From Monocercomonoides exilis (Eukaryota > Preaxostyla > Oxymonadida > Polymastigidae), in assembly GCA_001643675.2 (NCBI GenBank), contig LSRY02000045.1, forward strand, positions 306,001-370,000: a DNA stretch of 64,000 bases, written 5' to 3'. Of the stretch, positions 45,766 to 60,200 are shown in pieces. The position numbers and the translations under genes were made by a program. The notes below the pieces were generated by a model, which was given only the letters and a program-made list of their open reading frames with translations, was not told where the DNA came from and did not search any database. Numbering within the stretch: the stretch's first letter is position 1; the number at the start of each line of letters is the position of its first letter.

Positions 45766-47780
45766 TCACCCAAATTCTGGTTTTAAAAATATCGAAAAAT
45801 TCTGTGATTGTTGATTGGATACAAGAATACTGTTTGCACAATAATCCTTTGCAGTATTTTGACTCGAATAAATTTCCATATTCTCTTGTTGAGCACAAGA
45901 TATTGTTGAAATTGAAACAGGTATTATCGATGATGTTAAAGAAGAAAAGTTGAGAAATGATTTGAGCGTTATTCGTGAATGTGTCTGAAGAGTATTGACA
46001 GCAGTTTGTGTTGATGAAAAAGATAATAATTTTTCTGATGATTTGATAAATTGTGTGAATTCATCTTTAAGAGAATTAAGCTTCGATGAAAAGGAGATCA
46101 CAAATGAACTTTTATGGAAAAGTCTCACTCCCATTGGTGTTAAAGAAAAAGCCAACGCGAATTTGTCACCTCGTTCTCCAGCAAGGAAATAATTATGTAA
46201 TAAAATCATCGAATGGCAAATACAAACTTGCCGATTCTCATCAGAAAAATAATCAAGATAAATCAAACAAAAATAATAAGCAAACGTTTTAAGTCTGAGA
46301 GGAAAAACAAATCCCAGTTTTGTTAAATCATTCTCAAGCAATAGTTGCAGTTCTCTTAAAGGAAACAGTAATATTCCACATCTGACCACATCAAAAATAG
46401 AAATATCACAAAAAAAAACTCAGAAATTGATGGATGTTTGCAATTCACATAAAAAAAATAACAAATGTCGAATAAACAGAGCAACCTTGTTTTGACAAAG
46501 AAAGAGCATTTGGGATTTGTTGGTTTTTTCGTAAAAGTTTTTTGGTAATCTTTGGATAGCGTTTTAAAGGTTTCTTTTAGCTGTCTCAAGAATTTGTTTT
46601 CGGAAAATAAAAAAGAAATAATCAGATTGACTAAATGATTTGTGCCGAAAATAAAAAATGGTGGAGTTTGTTATTCATTTTGCAGAGTTTCACAAACAGT
46701 CGCATCCTTTGTGAGATTTTGTAACGCTAGCATTTGTGATTTCAATCCATCTGAATAAAAACAACGAACCTCACCATTCGCATCTGACACTTCTTTCATG
46801 AAAGAATGAACCAATTTAGTGTAATCTGCAACTGTAAAACATGCATTGTTCAGGCTCCAAAAAACTGGCTTTCCATTTTCATTCAAGTGAACAACCGTCA
46901 CAATTGTTAACTTTTTCCATCAATAACTCCTCCGTCCATCATGGAACAGGCCATTGTGTTGTTGATAGCTTCATTTCGTTCTTTAGCTTTTCTCAAGTTT
47001 TCGTCTTTAATGAGCAGCGAAAGTTTCCTTCTGGTTAAAGATGGATAAATTGTTTCTGAAGATAAAGACAGATTTTGTTGAGAAAGTCGAATTAGCGTTG
47101 AAATGAATGTGTCAAATTCTGAAGAATAAGCAGATAAAAAAGCAATATTGCAATGGTTTATTAGATGAAGGAATTGCTTTATCAGTGGGACAAAATAATT
47201 CACTTCAGGCATTTTCATAGAAATATGATTCACTTTTCATTGATTTTTTGGATCAAAGAACACAATAAAAATGGGTCTATTTTTAGACATTCGTGAAATG
47301 TTGGAAACATTAATGTTTTGATTTCAACAATGCCTGCTTACGGATATGAAAATCAAATTTATTTTGAAATCTGAGAAAGCGAAATAAAGTTAGGAGCGAA
47401 GCAATTTTTCAATGCATTGTGTAAAAAAAGCTTGAAAGTCCGTATTTTCCTCCAAGTGCACAAAAATCTGAATTGAAAATCTTTTGGACTTTTTTTAGAG
47501 GTTTTGATTAAATTTTAACAGAAGACTGAGGACTTAGAAAAGATAACATTGGAAATCCTTTTGTTAAAAAGTGTGAATTACTTCTCACACGATCAGTGTT
47601 TTTTCTTCCAGAAAATCAACAGTTACTTCCATGTTCACTATTTGGATACAGATGGAAAATATGTCTATCTTTTTTAAGAGACTCATCAGGAAAAACTGGA
47701 GTACACGCAATCCAGAAGGCATTGTTATTAACTTCAAAATGTGTTTTATCAATTTCTTCTTTTGTGTTGTTGAGGTGAAG
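45766..47780 (-). pseudogene. hAT-like transposase, N-terminal and core part, degenerate
   Basis: Minus-strand blocks in order: HFEVNNNAFWIACTPVF (near 47.7 kb), LIRLSQQNLSLSSETIYPSL, NNTMACSMMDGGVIDGK then TVVHLNENGKPVFWSLNNAC (46.9 kb), VRCFYSDGLKSQMLAL, a NHLVNLIISFLF segment, KTRLLCLFDICYFFY, and GERGDKFALAFSLTPMGVRL (46.2 kb). This follows the order of hAT/DUF659-type transposases of protists: catalytic Asp in a DGG context, second Asp in SDGLKSQ, C/GxxHxxNL helix, then the LTPxGRxxF segment. Stops and frame changes make it inactive. The part above 47186 is inside the palindrome arm. Confidence 0.6.
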
Positions 47781-48325
47781 ATAATTTTAAAAATTATGCA
47801 TATTTTATCATTGTATTTAAGATCCAGAATAAAATTAAAAAAACAAACATTTTCCGTTATTTGTTAATATTGCACATAAAAAGTGGCAAATGAACATTTT
47901 TACTCTTTTTATTTATTAATTTTTTCTGAAAACGCTTTTTGATTTGCATGAATGCATTAATATTATTTATTTTAAAGAAGTCAAAAAAGAATCAATATCA
48001 AACAAACTATTTGGGGAATAGATAAGCAGCTTTTCAACTCGTCTGGAAATTCAAAAATAAAACCATCACTCATTTCAGACATTTATTATCGATACAACAC
48101 GACAGATCTTGATACCCGAATGATCCAGACAGATCAGAATTGATCTTTGTCGAGTTGATCTGTTTTACACCCATTAAATACATCATTATATATATTTCAA
48201 CGAAATAAAATTGTGATCCTTTCTTAATAAAACATTAAAAATAAAATACAAGCGATTATTCAAAAATAATTTATTAATTATGAATGAAAAGATAATATAT
48301 CTTATCAATCAATCAATCAATCAAT

Positions 48326-48371
<46 letters not shown>

Positions 48372-49024
48372 AATTTCGTGTCGGTCGACTTGTTGCAAAA
48401 ATTTTAAACAAGTCGGCTGGCGCAAAAGTCTGATACTTTGATAAATGAGTTTCTGAACAAGAAAATTAAATAAAAAAACAAAAAATGCTTCTGATCGAAC
48501 AAATAAAGTGTAAATAAAAAGATTGTAATCAAATGAGAAAAAACTCTACAGCTTTTCCACTTCATAGAATTAACTTCTATATTTCATCTTGATCTTCAAC
48601 AATTTTAGAAAAATATTCTTTCTTCTCCATTGTTAAATGAAAATAATTAAAATATGACAAAAATATTATAAACTTGATATTCTCAATTGAATTGGGGAAA
48701 AATTTTGAAATCATATTTTTTCTCACAAAAATTTCTGATCGATAATTGGATTTGAATATTTATTAATATTCGCACAAAAGTTATGTTGTTATTAACAGAT
48801 AATCAAAATAATAATTCAAATCAAAAGTTGGCTTTTATTAAATATTTTTGTATTTTGCCTATGAATGAAAACAACTTTTTTTAATCATATAGCCTAAAAG
48901 AAATCAGCACTCAGAAAAAATAATGATTTCATAAAAATAACCAAGTGCTGTAAAAGAAACAAGAAATGTGATGAAGAATGTTCGAAATTATCCAATAACA
49001 CAAAATATTCGACAATATAATAGT
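47781..49024. other. AT-rich region, mirror of 27872-29144
   Basis: Holds the (AATC)n-A43 tract (48303-48369) and the 9-bp stem hairpin just after it. No supported gene. Confidence 0.5.
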
Positions 49025-50281
49025 GAGTGAAAAAACAACACAAATTGAAAAAACTCGCATGAATGACATTTTCTTTCGAATTAATCAACAAATTTCATAC
49101 GCCAAAAATTATTCAAAATGAGAATTTTTGCATTCAAAAAAATAAAATTTGCATTCAAAATGGAAATTTTGCAAACAAATTAATAAGTTTTTCAAACAAA
49201 ATAATAATTTTTGAATTCGAATTAATAATTGTTAAAAACCTAACAAAAATTTATTCGCACTCTCAAGAAATTTTGTGAAAATCAGTCTTCCACTTTTGAA
49301 TCGGAAATAATTTTGTGTTGTCATTATTTTCTTGCACGAAAGAAAAATTTTTGAAATTTTTAATTTTCTGACAAAAATTTTAATAATTTCATATAATTAT
49401 TATTCATATGAAAACAAAAGATATTTTCATTTCGAACGCAAAAATTATTACCAACGCTAAAAAACACGGGAATTTTTCAAAAACCCGGACTTCATGAAAA
49501 CATTATTCACGATAATCATGTCAAAAAGCATTTTCAAAAATTGTATTATTTCTCGTTGCATATTATCATTAATGCATAATCAAAAAAATAAATCACATTT
49601 CATTGTTATTGAATATACATCGTTAAAAAAAATCAATTTTGAAATATATTTATTTCTCAAAAAGTAATTGAAATAAGCATTCCACAATTATCATATTTTT
49701 CATTTTCACAATTTTCAGACACTTTGATGTTTCCTTTTAAAGAAGCCTTTACTAAAAATCATAATTAATACTCCCTTTCATGAAAAATTGATCAAAAATC
49801 AAACCCATATTAATGGCTATTACAAAAGAATTGTCGTTACCAGAGCCTAGGAAAAAGTTGGCAACCTCCGAAATAAGAAGGTTAAAAACAACATCCCAAA
49901 AAATATTTGAACTGCAGAAGGATTATATTATTACAAGAAAAGTGGATGTTGATTCTGGCACGATATCAAATGGCTCATAGTACAGAGGAATAGCGGCAGA
50001 GAAGCAGAAAAGGCAGGCTGGAGTGAACGGAAGATCACCAACAATTACACAAGATTTTATAGAATAAATCGATAACCAAGTTATTGTTCATCTCTCAAAA
50101 GGTGAAACAATAATAGTTAAAGACGTGCACAAAATGGTTTTTGTTCTTTTTAATTACTGTGATTAATATTTTTAAATATATTTAGATTGTGGAACATATG
50201 GAACAATCCTCAAAAGACGAAGAAGTGAAAAAAATACCAAGTTTAATAGCCGCATTCTATGTTATTCAGAAAAGTTCAATA

Positions 50282-52782
50282 CAATGAGTAAAAAACCCGT
50301 TACAAAGAAAAAAACCCGGATTTTTTATTCAGCAACTGTATCTTCAATTTCTTTCAATTTTTATTCAAGTGATATGTTTTTTTAATGCTGAAAGTGATAA
50401 TTAATGATCGTTAAGAAAAAAGAAGAATTTAACTTGGCATACAAAGAAAATTATCATGTTTTTTCAACGAATCATAAATAATCGTGTGAAATGATGTTCC
50501 TCAAATTTCTATAGTTGTAGAAGCCATATCTTTGATACATGAAAATTGTTATGAACTTGGCCAAAGCTATTTACTGTCCAACGCTCAGTCTTTTCCAACC
50601 ATTGTTTATTCTTATATATTTGTGTGAATTATGAAGGATAAATAAAACAATTTTCAATTAGCATTCAATCCAAATTTTACAATTAATATAAAGTCATATA
50701 TGTGAATATCATTCAAAAAGAAGTAGAAAATATATGAATAAATAAGTATTTCCCAAACATGTTATTGTTTCCATTGTTTCGTTATCATCGTGTTGTATTT
50801 TTGAATTTTTTGCTTCTTGACGGACAAGTTTCTTTTATTCTTTCATTTTGCTCATCAATCCACCTTTCTTTTGATATAGCTTCATCGTCTTCATAAATGC
50901 AGTCATCGTCGATTTTTTTCTTTCTTATTCGAGGGATTCTTTTTGATACTGATTTGTTTCTTGAAGGATGATCACGATCTTCGTCTGAGAAATTATAATC
51001 ATCAGTTTGCGTGAATTCATCCCTATGGTGCTTTTCTTCAATTTTCATTTCATTTAAAACCTTTTTGTTGATTTAACTTTGCGCTTTGGGGGAAAAGAAC
51101 CAAACAATTCATTGTTAACTTCATCTGAAGAAATTGCTGAAGAAGATTTTGAAGGAGATCCACTTATTTTGGTGAGAACTTGCGAAGCTGCCAGTGGCCA
51201 GATTCCTGTGTTGAGAAATGCAGTTTTGATTACCGATGGAGTGGTCGCTGCAGCGATGGCCTCTGGTAAGACCTCAGCAAGTGCCTTTCTATATAAAGAA
51301 GATAAATCATCGATTGGAACTTTGAAATCATTGTATAATGTTCTTTTCAATCTGGCAAATATCACATTGTCACAGGGCTGGAGGAGATGGGTCATGTTAG
51401 GGGGAAATGTTTTTATGAAAATTCCGTTATTTTCAGTTTCCATAATGACTTCTGAACATGTATGGGAAGAATGGTTGTCAAGAAGAAGTCGAGCCTTTTT
51501 CGAAGATGTTGATTGTATTTTTGATGAATGAGAGGAATCCAATTTTGAAGAATGATGATTTTGAAAATTTCAGTGGTAATCCATCCTGAAGGCGAAGGAA
51601 TATAATTTATATTAAAAAATTTCAAATTAGAAAACTCTTCAGGAATTTTTTTCTTTGGATAAAGAAAAAAATGAGGAAGGCAGGAACCATCAGAACACAT
51701 GCAAACGCAAAGAGTTGCGTTGGCAATTTTTCGAGGATCTGGAGAAGAAGGGGGGATCTGATCTTTCAAACAGATCACTAATTTTGACGAACTTTCTCCG
51801 ATTCTCACTGAAGATTCGTCAAAATTAAAAATATTGGAAACTTCGATATTGTTTCCTTCTACGATTTCTTTCACTTCTATAAACCAATTAGTCACATTTT
51901 CAGGGCTCTGTGACCGAATTTTTGCAATTTCAAGTGGTCTCGCCAAGGCCGCCTTTAAAATAGAGCTTCTTTGAACCAAATAATAAGATAATTTCGGATG
52001 GAGTTTCTCGTTTTCTTCTTCATTTGTTGATTCTGAGTCCAACATTTTTATTGCCTATTTAAATAAAGATCAAAATCAATCATATAAAAAAATTGAAAAC
52101 CATTTCCTGTATGTGCTTCATTCGAACAACAACTCCTTCTGATAATAAAGACAAGACCTGATTTTCGATTTTTTCCAGTTTCTCAGAATTAATAAGCGAT
52201 GTTCTTCCTTCTTTTCCAACATCTCTGTTTTTCTTTTCTGCTGTTTTGCCTCTGTACCAAGCCTGCCTTGTAATTACTTTCGCTTTGACCGCCACGTTCA
52301 CTGTCAATGGATATGTTTTCTTGATTTCAAAAATTTTCCTCGATCTGGAATGGATTGTGCGGTATTCTCTTGTAGCAGCAATCCTAAGAAGTTCTTCTGA
52401 AGAAATGGATTTCTTTTCCATCACAAAAAAGTGAACGATCAAAATGATCAAAATGGAAAAAATATTGTTTGAAAGGCTATTCAATCAAACTAACTAAAGG
52501 CAGTTCAAGTGATGGAATGATAATTTTTTTCTATATATTTGCTAAATTTTATCTTGAATTTTCAACAACAAATATAGAATATTAATCAATCATTCTATCA
52601 AGTGAACAATACTTGAAGAGAAGAAATACATCGTTATAATTAGAAAAGTTTGAACTTTTCAACTTCAAATGTTTCATCAGTCAATAATCAGTTTGAACAA
52701 GCTAATGTTTTAATGAAAGAAAAATTTTCTTTTTTTTTAAAGTCCCGGTTTTTTTTCTTTGTACCGGGTTTTTTACTCATTG
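50282..52782 (-). mobile_element. Younger pogo-like transposon, right-arm copy
   Basis: Mirror of 24113-26614. Inverted repeats CAATGAGTAAAAAACCCG at 50282 and the complement ending 52782, with TA at 50280-50281 and 52783-52784. One base shorter than the left copy. Confidence 0.85.
50713..52421 (-). CDS. Pogo-like transposase, right-arm copy with homopolymer slips
   Basis: Same gene as 24473-26183, with exon 1 at 52421-52101, intron 52100-52055, then exon 2. Reading is broken where this arm has five T instead of six (near 51525 and 51064) and where it has one extra T near 50802. Catalytic Asp blocks are unchanged. Since the left copy is open throughout, these breaks are more likely sequence errors than inactivation. 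Confidence 0.7.
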
Positions 52783-53142
52783 TATTGAAGTCAGCTGTTT
52801 CAAAGCAATTGGACACTGCAAAAATATCTTCCCAATTTTCTGATTCCGTTAGAAAGTGGTTTGATGTACTTTCGCAGATTGTGAATGAGAAAGAAATAGT
52901 CGCATCAGGCATCTTTAATTTTGATGAAACTTCACTTCATCTGGGCGATGATACTTGCAAACTGGTTGTGTGCCTGCAAAACCAGAAACCTCCTTCAACT
53001 CCTTCTCCGAAAAAGACTTCTAACACGACATTGTGCTTATGTACCTGCGCAGATGGCTCATGTTTATCGTCTTTTCTTCTTTGGCCTGCGAAAAAATTCC
53101 AGTGGAATTTCGTATGCTTTCATCGTTCAACATCAACTATAT

Positions 53143-53381
53143 GTATAAATTTATTCGAAAAGTTCCTTTTGTTTAATTTTCAAATAAAGAAAAATTTCAT
53201 ATTTTGATCAAATTTCTGTTCCCACTCACGAAAATTTTCAAGAATGGAAATAAAAACGTTGTAAAGATTTTATTTTCATGGCAGCGAAATTTGGTGAGCT
53301 AAAACAAATATTTGATCGAAATATGAAACATTTTCTTTATTTGAAAATTAAACAAAAGGAATTTTTCGAAAAAATTTATAC
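53143..53381. mobile_element. 239-bp MITE, right-arm copy
   Basis: Same length and ATAT flanks (53139-53142, 53382-53385) as 23513-23751. Confidence 0.75.
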
Positions 53382-54742
53382 ATATCTTCGCATCTTCAGG
53401 ATGGATCACTTCAAAAATCTTCGAAAAAATAATGCTCGATTTTTGGCTTGATAATATTGAAAAAAAATGAAAGATGGAGGAATGAAATTTGAATTGTTCC
53501 TGATGGATAACCATTCTCCTCACAACAGTGAAGCTGTTGAAATGGCTGCAAAAAAGAAAAACATCATCATCAAAAAGTTTCCTCCGAATTTAACCCATCT
53601 TCTACAACCGTGCGATAATTCAATTTTTGCACGGTTCAAGAAAACATTTAATAATAGCTTCAAATCACCAATTGATCATTCTTCTGCCGCGTTTCGCTCC
53701 GCCATCTTCGATATTCTTCCAGAAGCTCTTTCTGCTGCGGTCGCACCTTCAAATATTAAGCGTGCATTCATGCAGACGTGTGTTTGGCAGGTCAAAGCTG
53801 CTCCGGTTCTTGAAAGAATAAGTGGAACACCTGAAAAGGAAGCATCATTGAATAACGATGAGAATAAAGAGCAGCTGTTTGGAAAATTTTCTCCAAAAAA
53901 GAAAATTGAAAACGAAAAAAAAAAATATTGTGAAAATGAATCTATTCAAAAGATGAAAGAAATCAACTGCGCTTCCATTCTGCGAAAAGAAAAAAAGAAA
54001 CAATCGAGAGAAGATTTATTGGATTTGAAAAGAAAAGAAAAGAAAGAAAAGAAAATGGAGAAGAGAAAAGAAAACAGTTGCCGGAGTAATAGCGACAAAA
54101 TGAAATGGAAAAGAAAATGATTGAGGATAGATTATGATGACGACTCGTACAATCAAAGCAAAATATCGAAGATATAGCGAACATTCTCCAGCAATTGTTC
54201 ATTGGTTTGAACGACAAACAATTACAACTCCTCAAATCCTTGAAAAGTGCTTTTATCATGAAGAATATCTTTTTTTAATTCGTTATTCATAAAATAATTG
54301 TTTTCTCATTTCAGAAAAGTCTAACAAAATAGAAATAATTAAAGTTTATTAATTCGTATTAATGTTTAAAGTATAGAGTTTTGTCAATAAGCAATTTTAT
54401 TTGCGAACAAACACAAGTTGCATGGAAATAAAAGAAGCAAACAACAAATTCTAATTTTCGATTGTGCGAAGCCAAAAAGCAGTTATAATTCCTTCTATGA
54501 TTAAAACATATAACTCGATAAATATTGAAACAACAGATAAGGTTTCAATTGATATACGAATCATATCTGCTTTCATATTGGTTTGTATTGCGGAAATAAC
54601 AAAGGAATCATTGTTTTGAATAAGTTTGAATGCATATTTAAAAAAAGGCTTCTCAGGGTTTTTGAAATATTTTTGGGTTTTTTAACGATGGTAATTCGAT
54701 TGCTAAAATTCTCATTTTGAATAATTTTTGGTGCATATATGA

Positions 54743-55644
54743 AAGCTTATTGAATTTAAACTCCGCTTTTTAACTTATTATTGTCTTATATGCACCAAAA
54801 ATAATTCTATTTCGAAAAAAAATAAATCGATTTCGAAAAAAAAATAATTCAATTTCGGAATTAATAATTCAAATTCGAAAAAAAATAATTCGATTTCGAA
54901 AAGGAATAATTCTATTTCGAAACGACAATTTTTTTTGATTTGTGGAATTATTAACTTACGTTTTGAAGTCAAAATACTCTTGATTTTTATCTCGTGAGCA
55001 CACTTTGTTCTTAAATATTTAAAAAAATAATGCATTTCGTTAAAAATAAATTCTTCCATTTTGATTGAAAATATTATAATTTGAAGTTTATTTGAAAAGA
55101 AAACGAATTCATTTTAATTTTTAAAAATCGAAGTTTTTTCTAAAATTTCACCAAAGAAACAAAAAATAAATCATTGGAAAAAATTCTTGTATTTTGAAAT
55201 TCAATAAATGTGATTGAAAAATCACTATTTCCTTCAGATTATTCAAAATAATGAATTATTTGCTATTAACTTATCATCAGAGTGATGATTTTTGAATAAA
55301 AAACTTTTTCAATAAATTGATTTATTGATTGTTTCGAAATAAAAAAACAGGTTTTTTTTGAGTTTATATATATGAATGGTTTTAAATTAACTTGACATTT
55401 TCCCAAATCCATCCAAAAAATTATAATTTTCAGTTAAAAATGAATTTCGAAAATGAATTATTAATTTTCGAAATAGAACTATTCCTTTTCGAAATCAAAT
55501 TATTTTTTCCGAAATTGAAATATTAATTACGAAATTGAATTATTTTTTTCGAAATCGATTTATTTTTTTCGAAATAGAATTATTTTTGGTGCATATAAGA
55601 CAATAATAAGTTAAAAAGCGGAGTTAAAATTCAATAAGCTAACA
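54743..55644. mobile_element. Foldback element, right-arm copy
   Basis: Mirror of 21241-22149, with the same TTTCGAAA-type tandem units at 54800-54925 and 55440-55580 and the same CATATATG flanks. A few bases shorter than the left copy through A/T run lengths. Confidence 0.55.
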
Positions 55645-55723
55645 CATATATGAAATTAGTTGATTAATTCGAAAGAAAATGTCATATATGCGAATTTTAT
55701 CAACTTGTGTTGTTTTTTCACTC

Positions 55724-57208
55724 GCCATAACAAAAATTTAATAATTTTGTTTTAGACTTTTTGTTGAAAATATTGAAAATTTTCAATATTTCGTCTTTGG
55801 ATAATTAATTTTTTATAATAGGGCTATGATTTTATCTTAACCTTTTTCTTTATCTAGACCTTTTTCATTTTTGTCATGCTTTTAGTTTTACACAAGCCTG
55901 CGATAAATAAAAAATAACCAGAAATGTTTGAAATGTTTTTGTTTCCTTATTCTGTATTTTTTTCAATATTTCATTTTTTACAAAAAGATCGAGGATTATA
56001 ATAATTTTATGTTTTGATCATTGACTTGCTGCTATTCCAGCGAATATTTTTTATCGGAAGTCTTCAGCTTTCATATCATAATACATCGTTTATTTTTTTA
56101 TAAGTTGAACTTGTTTAAAACTTTCTCAACTTGTTTTTTAACACTTTTTCTTATTTCACACATATTTTCAAAAACACGATTTGAAGGACACATATGAATT
56201 TGTTTTGAAATATATTGAAATGATAAATAAGCATTATTAAAAAAACGATTCGTATATGTAAAAATTATTATTTGTTTGTATATGTTTGGTTATTTGAATT
56301 TCAAAAAATCATATATACTTGCTTTTCAGTTAAAATTCTTGAAAAGTTCTTTTTCATTTCAATGCTTAATACAAATAAACGATAATTAAGCCTTTGTGTA
56401 TTTTTTCATTAAAATAAAATTTGAAGCGAACACTTGTTTATATAAAAATCGTGTTTTAAGCAAAAACAGTGAAATGAGAAAAAAGGTCAAAAATATAATT
56501 GAAAATGTTGAAAACAAGTAAAAATTATAATATAGGAATGTGGAATGCTGATGTTGTGGCTTTAAACGTTCGGTTTGAAATAAACGCTTCACAGCCAGCA
56601 AGTCTTTGATCTGGGTCCTAAAATTATAAAAATTTAAATTATTTTTGAATATAATAATTTCAAAATTTTTTCAACAGAATTCTGAAAAACAAAAATATCA
56701 AGAAGTCAATTTATTTTGTTTTTATTTTTAGCCTTTTTCAAATCAAAAAGCAAAAATAAGTTTCAAAAAAAGGGTTGAGATAAAATTTTGAGGTCAAGAT
56801 AAAATTTGCACCCTATTGAAAGTTTTTTCAGTTCGATTGGAAGTTTGTAGACCGAGAACAACATTTGGTGAAGATGAAATAAATGAATTCAAATAAAATA
56901 ATAGACGAACTATTTTAATTGAAATCGAAACATTACATTGGAAAATAATAAATCTTTTTGATTTGTATTAAAAATTGTTGTGAAAAATAAGTAATTTATT
57001 ATATTTTTGATATAGGTCTATTAATTATGTAAATAAGCCAAACACTTATTTAAGCAATAATGAATAGAAAAGAAAATATAACTCGCATTATGAAGTGAGT
57101 GCGATTGTCAAATCGCGCTATCAAAACAAAATATTTTACCAAAAAAGAAAAAAATAAAATTTTGAAATAAATACTTTTCAAACACTTTGTATATTTCTTT
57201 TATATTTT
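55724..57208. other. AT-rich intergenic region, mirror of 19658-21161
   Basis: No supported gene apart from the minus-strand mirror (56617-56525) of the kinase-tail-like frame. Confidence 0.6.
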
Positions 57209-60200
57209 TTAAAGGTAACTGTTAGTATTCCAGCTGCATGCCTCAGATCCATTTACCGGATAATTTGAATATTCGATTCCTATTGCATCAGACATTGTCA
57301 GAATTGCTGTTCCTGGAGGAAACTTCTGGATAAACTCTCGTTTTAAATTTGAAAGAGTTGGTCTTTCGGTATGTTCTGCAGATAACATTGCTTTTGTTAT
57401 TTCAGAAAAGAAGTAAGACTAATTTTTTCCAAGTCTGGTCTTTCTCCATTCAAAATCTTTTGCCCTGCTGTAGCTGCTTCATATTCTCCAAAAGGAATCT
57501 CAAGAGTCAAACTTTCACAAAGCATCATTCCAATCGAGAATACAACAGATTTTTTTCGTTGCAGCCATCTTTTTATCGATAATCAATTCTGGAGCTTTCC
57601 ATCTTATGCATTCCCTCAAGTTGTCGTCATCATCTTCAAACGCAGAAGACATTGGCGGAGATTTTCCATTTTTTTCACTGACACACGTTAAGTCGGATGA
57701 TGAAGTTACTAATGTCGAAGAAGATGAAATGGAAGATGAATCAGAATCATCATCTGTGCAATCAGAATGAAGAGCAATTGTGATAACCATATGTTCTGAA
57801 AAGAGAACGATATGAGGGCTTAAATTGTCGAGAGATTGAAGAGGAACTTCCATTTCATCAAAGCAGTGAAGTGCACCATTTGCCACCCAGAACAGAATCT
57901 GAGCACCTGTCACCTCTCTCTCCTGAAGTGTGCCTATTGCCATCTCCTTTTTCTCATTCTTTCCATGAAGCAGCATGAATAAAGAATCCCTTAAATCGAC
58001 AATCAGTTTTTCATGTGGCGAAGAACATGCCATGACATCTACCAGATTTGACATAGAAGAAGTAGTTGGACACAAATCTTCCATTCGAACAAAGGTAGTT
58101 TCTGTGTCCGAAGAGTCAGTGCTTTGAGAAGATGGAGAGGAAGATCGTTTTTGTAATTCAATATCATCTTCTTCCTTTTCATCTTCCTTTTCAAGTACCC
58201 ATTCAGGGATTTTGTCTGAATCATGACCCAATATGTATTCTGTTGATCCACTCTCTGCAAGCAAATATTCAGATGATTCGGAATGTGCCATTTTCTTTGA
58301 ATACAAACCTAACTTTGTCTTCGCTTTATTAACTTTTTCTGCATCACTTTCTGCTTTTCGCCATTGTTCCTCAGGTGACATCTCCATAGTTACCATTTCA
58401 AATGCCTTCGGATCCTTCTTAACAGTATCTTCAACAATCTCTTTATATTTTTTGTTTCATTCTTAGCTTTTTCCAACGAACAGCTAGAATAATTGAAATA
58501 ATCAAAACAATTATAAACAACAAAACAAATACGACAATTATAATCATTGCCCATGAAGATATATTTCCATTTGAATTTCCTCCTTTTGAGATTCTTTCAT
58601 CATCTTTTGGTGTAGAAATACTTGTATTCTTCAGAATGAATGGCTGTGTTGACGAAGGAGATTCTTCATTCCCAAATAAAATATGCACACTCACCTCGAT
58701 TTCATCTCCACAATTGCTAATGAGATCTTTTGTCACACTTCCTTCAACTTCTATTTCCGATAAGAATCCATTTGAATCAAAATCATAATGTTCAATCTCT
58801 TTCTCTTCTCCCTTCTTCTTCACAACTGAGAATGACAAATTGCATGGAACAAGAAGCATTCCTTTGAATGTCAGCTTCATTCTGTTTGCTTCTTCTTTTG
58901 CTTCCACACTCTCCAGAACAGGAATGAAGAATGATGAATCTCTCTCAGAAACAATCCCTTCAAAACTGCACCCTTCATTCAACATCCAAAGTGAGGAGCT
59001 ATCTTTTACTCCATCTCCTCCTTTCAAACTCATCACATTCAATGTTCCTGAATCTGAGCAGATGATATTTCTTCTCAATGATGGATATCCTTCAATTGAT
59101 GGATTATTACTCAAAAATTCTCCTTTCTCAATATTCACATTTCCTCCCCTCATTGTTATTCCTCCATCTGATGTATTCGATATTGTTGAAACTTTCATCA
59201 TCACAGAACTTTTCACAATATCCATAAGAGATCCTGACCATCTGCACATCTCTTCCCCTTCATTCAAATTCTTCTCGTTTCTTTCCTTTGAATTTCCATT
59301 AAAAATGCAACTGTCCATTTTCACATCCAAACAATCCTCCAATTTCATCAATTTCCCTTTTGTTGTCTTTGAACCGACTCCACCAATTGTGCAATTTGAA
59401 AATTGAATTGTCTTTTTCATTGACAAGCAAGATATCAATAATTCTTCATTTCCCTCAACTGTGATATTTTCTGAATGAAACTTTTCCATGTTTAATTGTC
59501 CACATTCATTAATATCTATCAGAGAAGTTTTAGCTGTTGAATTGCTGATCTCAAACAAATAAATCACTGATGGAAGTGGTGATGAAAGAGACAATGCAGA
59601 TTTATGAAGAATGAGATTTGATATTGTGCATCCATCGAGTTGTAATTCTCCTTTTGCCATGTTGAAAATGTGAAATGGAATGTTTGCTAATTCTATACTT
59701 CCTTCTCCAGCCGATTGTTTTGAGTCAAATGAGCAATTTATTATCTCAAGAATTCCTCTTTCGGGTGACATCAATGATTCATGTGAAGAGATGAAATACG
59801 AATCAAACACAAAGCTGACTCTCACCAACGAGACTGTTTCTCTTGTTGTTATCAATGTCTCTCTTGTTTTTTCAATGTTTGATTTCACTTCAACTTTACA
59901 ATTTTCTCTGCTCTTCGAACTCAGACTCATCTCCTCCAGATTAATTTCTCTTCCAATCACACTCTCAGCGTCAACATACAATAGACTCACATATTCAGAT
60001 GTCAAATGCACCAGCCCATGCTCAATTGAATCACATGGAAGTGTGTTTGTTCCACATTGTCTGTCATTCGATCCAACCTCACTGCTCACAACAATTGTGT
60101 CACTCTGATGGATAGTCACAAATCCAATCAGATTTGCATCTTCTTTGTGTTCACAACTATCAATTCCATAGATTGCATTAATTCGTGAGTAATGATTCTC

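Larger units (their letters stand above)
49813..54120 (+). pseudogene. Degenerate pogo-like transposase, right-arm copy
   Basis: Starts MAITKELSLPEPRKKL (Leu in the left arm at the second-last Pro position) and carries the same TAG and TAA stops. The block LLWPAKK is followed by a frame change because this arm has six A where the left has seven (near 53093). The C-terminal frame 53467-54120 runs on for 75 Lys-rich residues beyond the left-arm version, again through homopolymer length differences. Confidence 0.7.
49451..54691 (+). mobile_element. Older pogo-like transposon, right-arm copy
   Basis: Mirror of 22201-27445. It begins CCAACGCTAAAAAACACGGG at 49451 and ends at 54691, flanked by TA at 49449-49450 and 54692-54693. 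It hosts the younger transposon and the MITE at the same points as in the left arm, so the nest formed before the duplication. Confidence 0.75.
49025..55723. mobile_element. Outer terminal-inverted-repeat element, right-arm copy
   Basis: Mirror of 21162-27871. GAGTGAAAAAACAACACAA begins at 49025 and its complement ends at 55723. Contains the same nest of insertions. Confidence 0.5.

Noticed and set aside
53143-53399. The MITE read as an intron (GTATAA...TTCAG)
   Set aside because: Splicing there would remove residues conserved in the homolog and shift the frame, whereas excision with one ATAT restores the exact homologous sequence.
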